From: Clostridia bacterium
GTDB taxonomy: Bacteria > Bacillota_A > Clostridia > Oscillospirales > CAG-272
Length of the DNA stretch: 5,061 nt
Direction of reading: 5' to 3'
Assembly (NCBI GenBank): GCA_017462445.1
Contig: JAFTRB010000005.1
Span: 1-5,061 of the forward strand
Shown here: positions 4,195-5,061 of the stretch, in pieces
How the letters are laid out: each line of letters opens with the position of its first letter
How positions within the stretch are numbered: position 1 is the first letter of the stretch
Notes under the pieces: model-generated
What the model saw: the letters and a program-made list of their open reading frames with translations, nothing else
Told to the model about the DNA's origin: nothing
Database searches by the model: none
Translations under genes and position numbers: made by a program

Positions 4195-5061
4195 ATGAAA
4201 AAATTTACAGCAATATTGTTTTCTGTTATGCTTATTGCGTGTTTGATACTCGCTTTGGCGGTAACTGCCTTGGCGCTTGACGTGACTGTCAAGGTAAGCG
4301 AGATTGATCTTACATTGGCAGAGCCTAAATCAGGCGCAACCGTCAGCCTTGATTACGCTTCGGTCGAACCCAAGCATTTTATGACATACAAGGTTGTAGG
4401 CGTCAGCTGGTACAAGGACCACGAGCAGGACCATCTGGGTATCGGTGACGCTGATACCTACTTCAAGGGTGGGCATAAGTATACAGTAAGGGTCGATCTT
4501 GCCGTCAAGGGAGCCAACAGCGGCTGGAACATGGACTACATCGGCACTAATACCGATTACAGCGGCATTACCGCTACGGTAAACGGTAAGCCTGCGGTTG
4601 TTACACATCGCGAGCTTAACCCTGACAGTCGGACCGTCAGTGTAATGTATACATTTGATACTCTTCCCGATACCGAAGTCACACCCGGTCTTTTTATCCC
4701 TGCTCCCATCGCAGGCAACAGCCCTCTCTCAAGCGAGGATATTGTTGTTGCCAATTCCCGAGCTATGATGGTTGCAAGCGCGGATTACAATTGGTATGTT
4801 CGCGAGGATAGCGCCAGCTCGAGTAGCCAGTGGAGGCTGCTTAATCCCACCGACAAATTCGAGGCAGGGAAGGATTACAGAGTATCCTTCTCGCTTATTA
4901 CCAAGGAGGGCTTTGTATTCTCCTTTGACTCAATACATCAGCTTGAAGGCGAAAGATACATATTCGGCTATGTAAACGGCAAGCAGGCATCTATGAAGCT
5001 TACAAAGCTGGGAGTAAACGATGTAAACGAGGATGTCTACAACAACGCGAAGGTTTCCTTC
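4195..5061 (+). CDS. Secreted or surface protein with two Ig-like repeats, 5' part (3' end outside window)
   Basis: An exported protein of unknown role; 289 residues are visible and the frame is still open at the window end. ATG 4195 follows AAAGGAG (4181-4187) by 7 bases. The N-terminus is a signal peptide: MKKF, a hydrophobic core, and a likely signal peptidase I site after VTALA (about residue 27). LIAC at 13-16 resembles a lipobox, but the hydrophobic residues after the cysteine argue against a lipoprotein. Two related beta-rich modules follow, each with a W-Y strand (W72; W200), a pattern like F-x-x-G-x-x-Y-x-V (about 90-98; 219-227) and a VNGK turn (129-132; 260-263). Such modules are common in large Clostridia cell-surface proteins and usually serve as spacers or binding domains. 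No catalytic motif is seen. Expression is probably controlled by the 4077-4137 array. Anchor or further domains would lie downstream. Confidence 0.85.
   Translation, partial: MKKFTAILFSVMLIACLILALAVTALALDVTVKVSEIDLTLAEPKSGATVSLDYASVEPKHFMTYKVVGVSWYKDHEQDHLGIGDADTYFKGGHKYTVRVDLAVKGANSGWNMDYIGTNTDYSGITATVNGKPAVVTHRELNPDSRTVSVMYTFDTLPDTEVTPGLFIPAPIAGNSPLSSEDIVVANSRAMMVASADYNWYVREDSASSSSQWRLLNPTDKFEAGKDYRVSFSLITKEGFVFSFDSIHQLEGERYIFGYVNGKQASMKLTKLGVNDVNEDVYNNAKVSF

Noticed and set aside
4207..4245. Lipobox LIAC in the signal peptide of the last gene
   Set aside because: The cysteine lies in the middle of the hydrophobic core and is followed by more hydrophobic residues and a better signal peptidase I site, so lipidation is unlikely.

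Overview
The window looks like part of a chromosome from an anaerobic Gram-positive of the class Clostridia, probably a gut Oscillospiraceae or Lachnospiraceae relative. This is inferred from strong GGAGG-type ribosome binding sites, AT-rich intergenic DNA with U-tailed intrinsic terminators, an RsgI-type anti-sigma factor, and moderate GC content in the genes. No rRNA, tRNA, CRISPR array, transposase or phage gene was seen. All supported genes lie on the + strand.

Layout. (1) Positions 1-381 hold the 3' part of a ferritin gene, followed by a hairpin (389-413) and a strong terminator (472-511). (2) A regulatory region (550-641) with a 13-bp inverted repeat and a promoter leads into a two-gene operon. 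Its genes are an ECF-type sigma factor (677-1252, GTG start) and, overlapping it by 4 bp (ATGA), a membrane-spanning RsgI-like anti-sigma factor (1249-2550). The anti-sigma protein keeps the Asn-Pro self-cleavage motif and ends in a PepSY-like domain and an acidic tail. (3) A 442-bp intergenic region (2551-2992) carries a second copy of a 21-nt motif also found after the ferritin gene, a palindromic terminator, two short perfect tandem duplications and a promoter with a doubled TATAAT. (4) A seven-transmembrane LuxR-type regulator (2993-3940) ends in its own terminator. (5) An intergenic region (3941-4194) contains five ACACCC boxes spaced 10, 11, 10 and 11 bp apart, plus an inverted copy placed where a -35 box should be. 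(6) A secreted or surface protein with two related Ig-like repeats (4195-5061) runs off the window.

How the genes may work together. Two of the three complete genes or operons are built for signalling across the membrane: a sigma/anti-sigma pair that reads the cell surface, and a one-component membrane regulator. The last gene encodes an exported protein behind what looks like an activator- or repressor-controlled promoter. The most striking unexplained item is the helically phased ACACCC array. The shared 21-nt intergenic motif is second. Which regulator, if either of those encoded here, uses the array cannot be decided from sequence alone.
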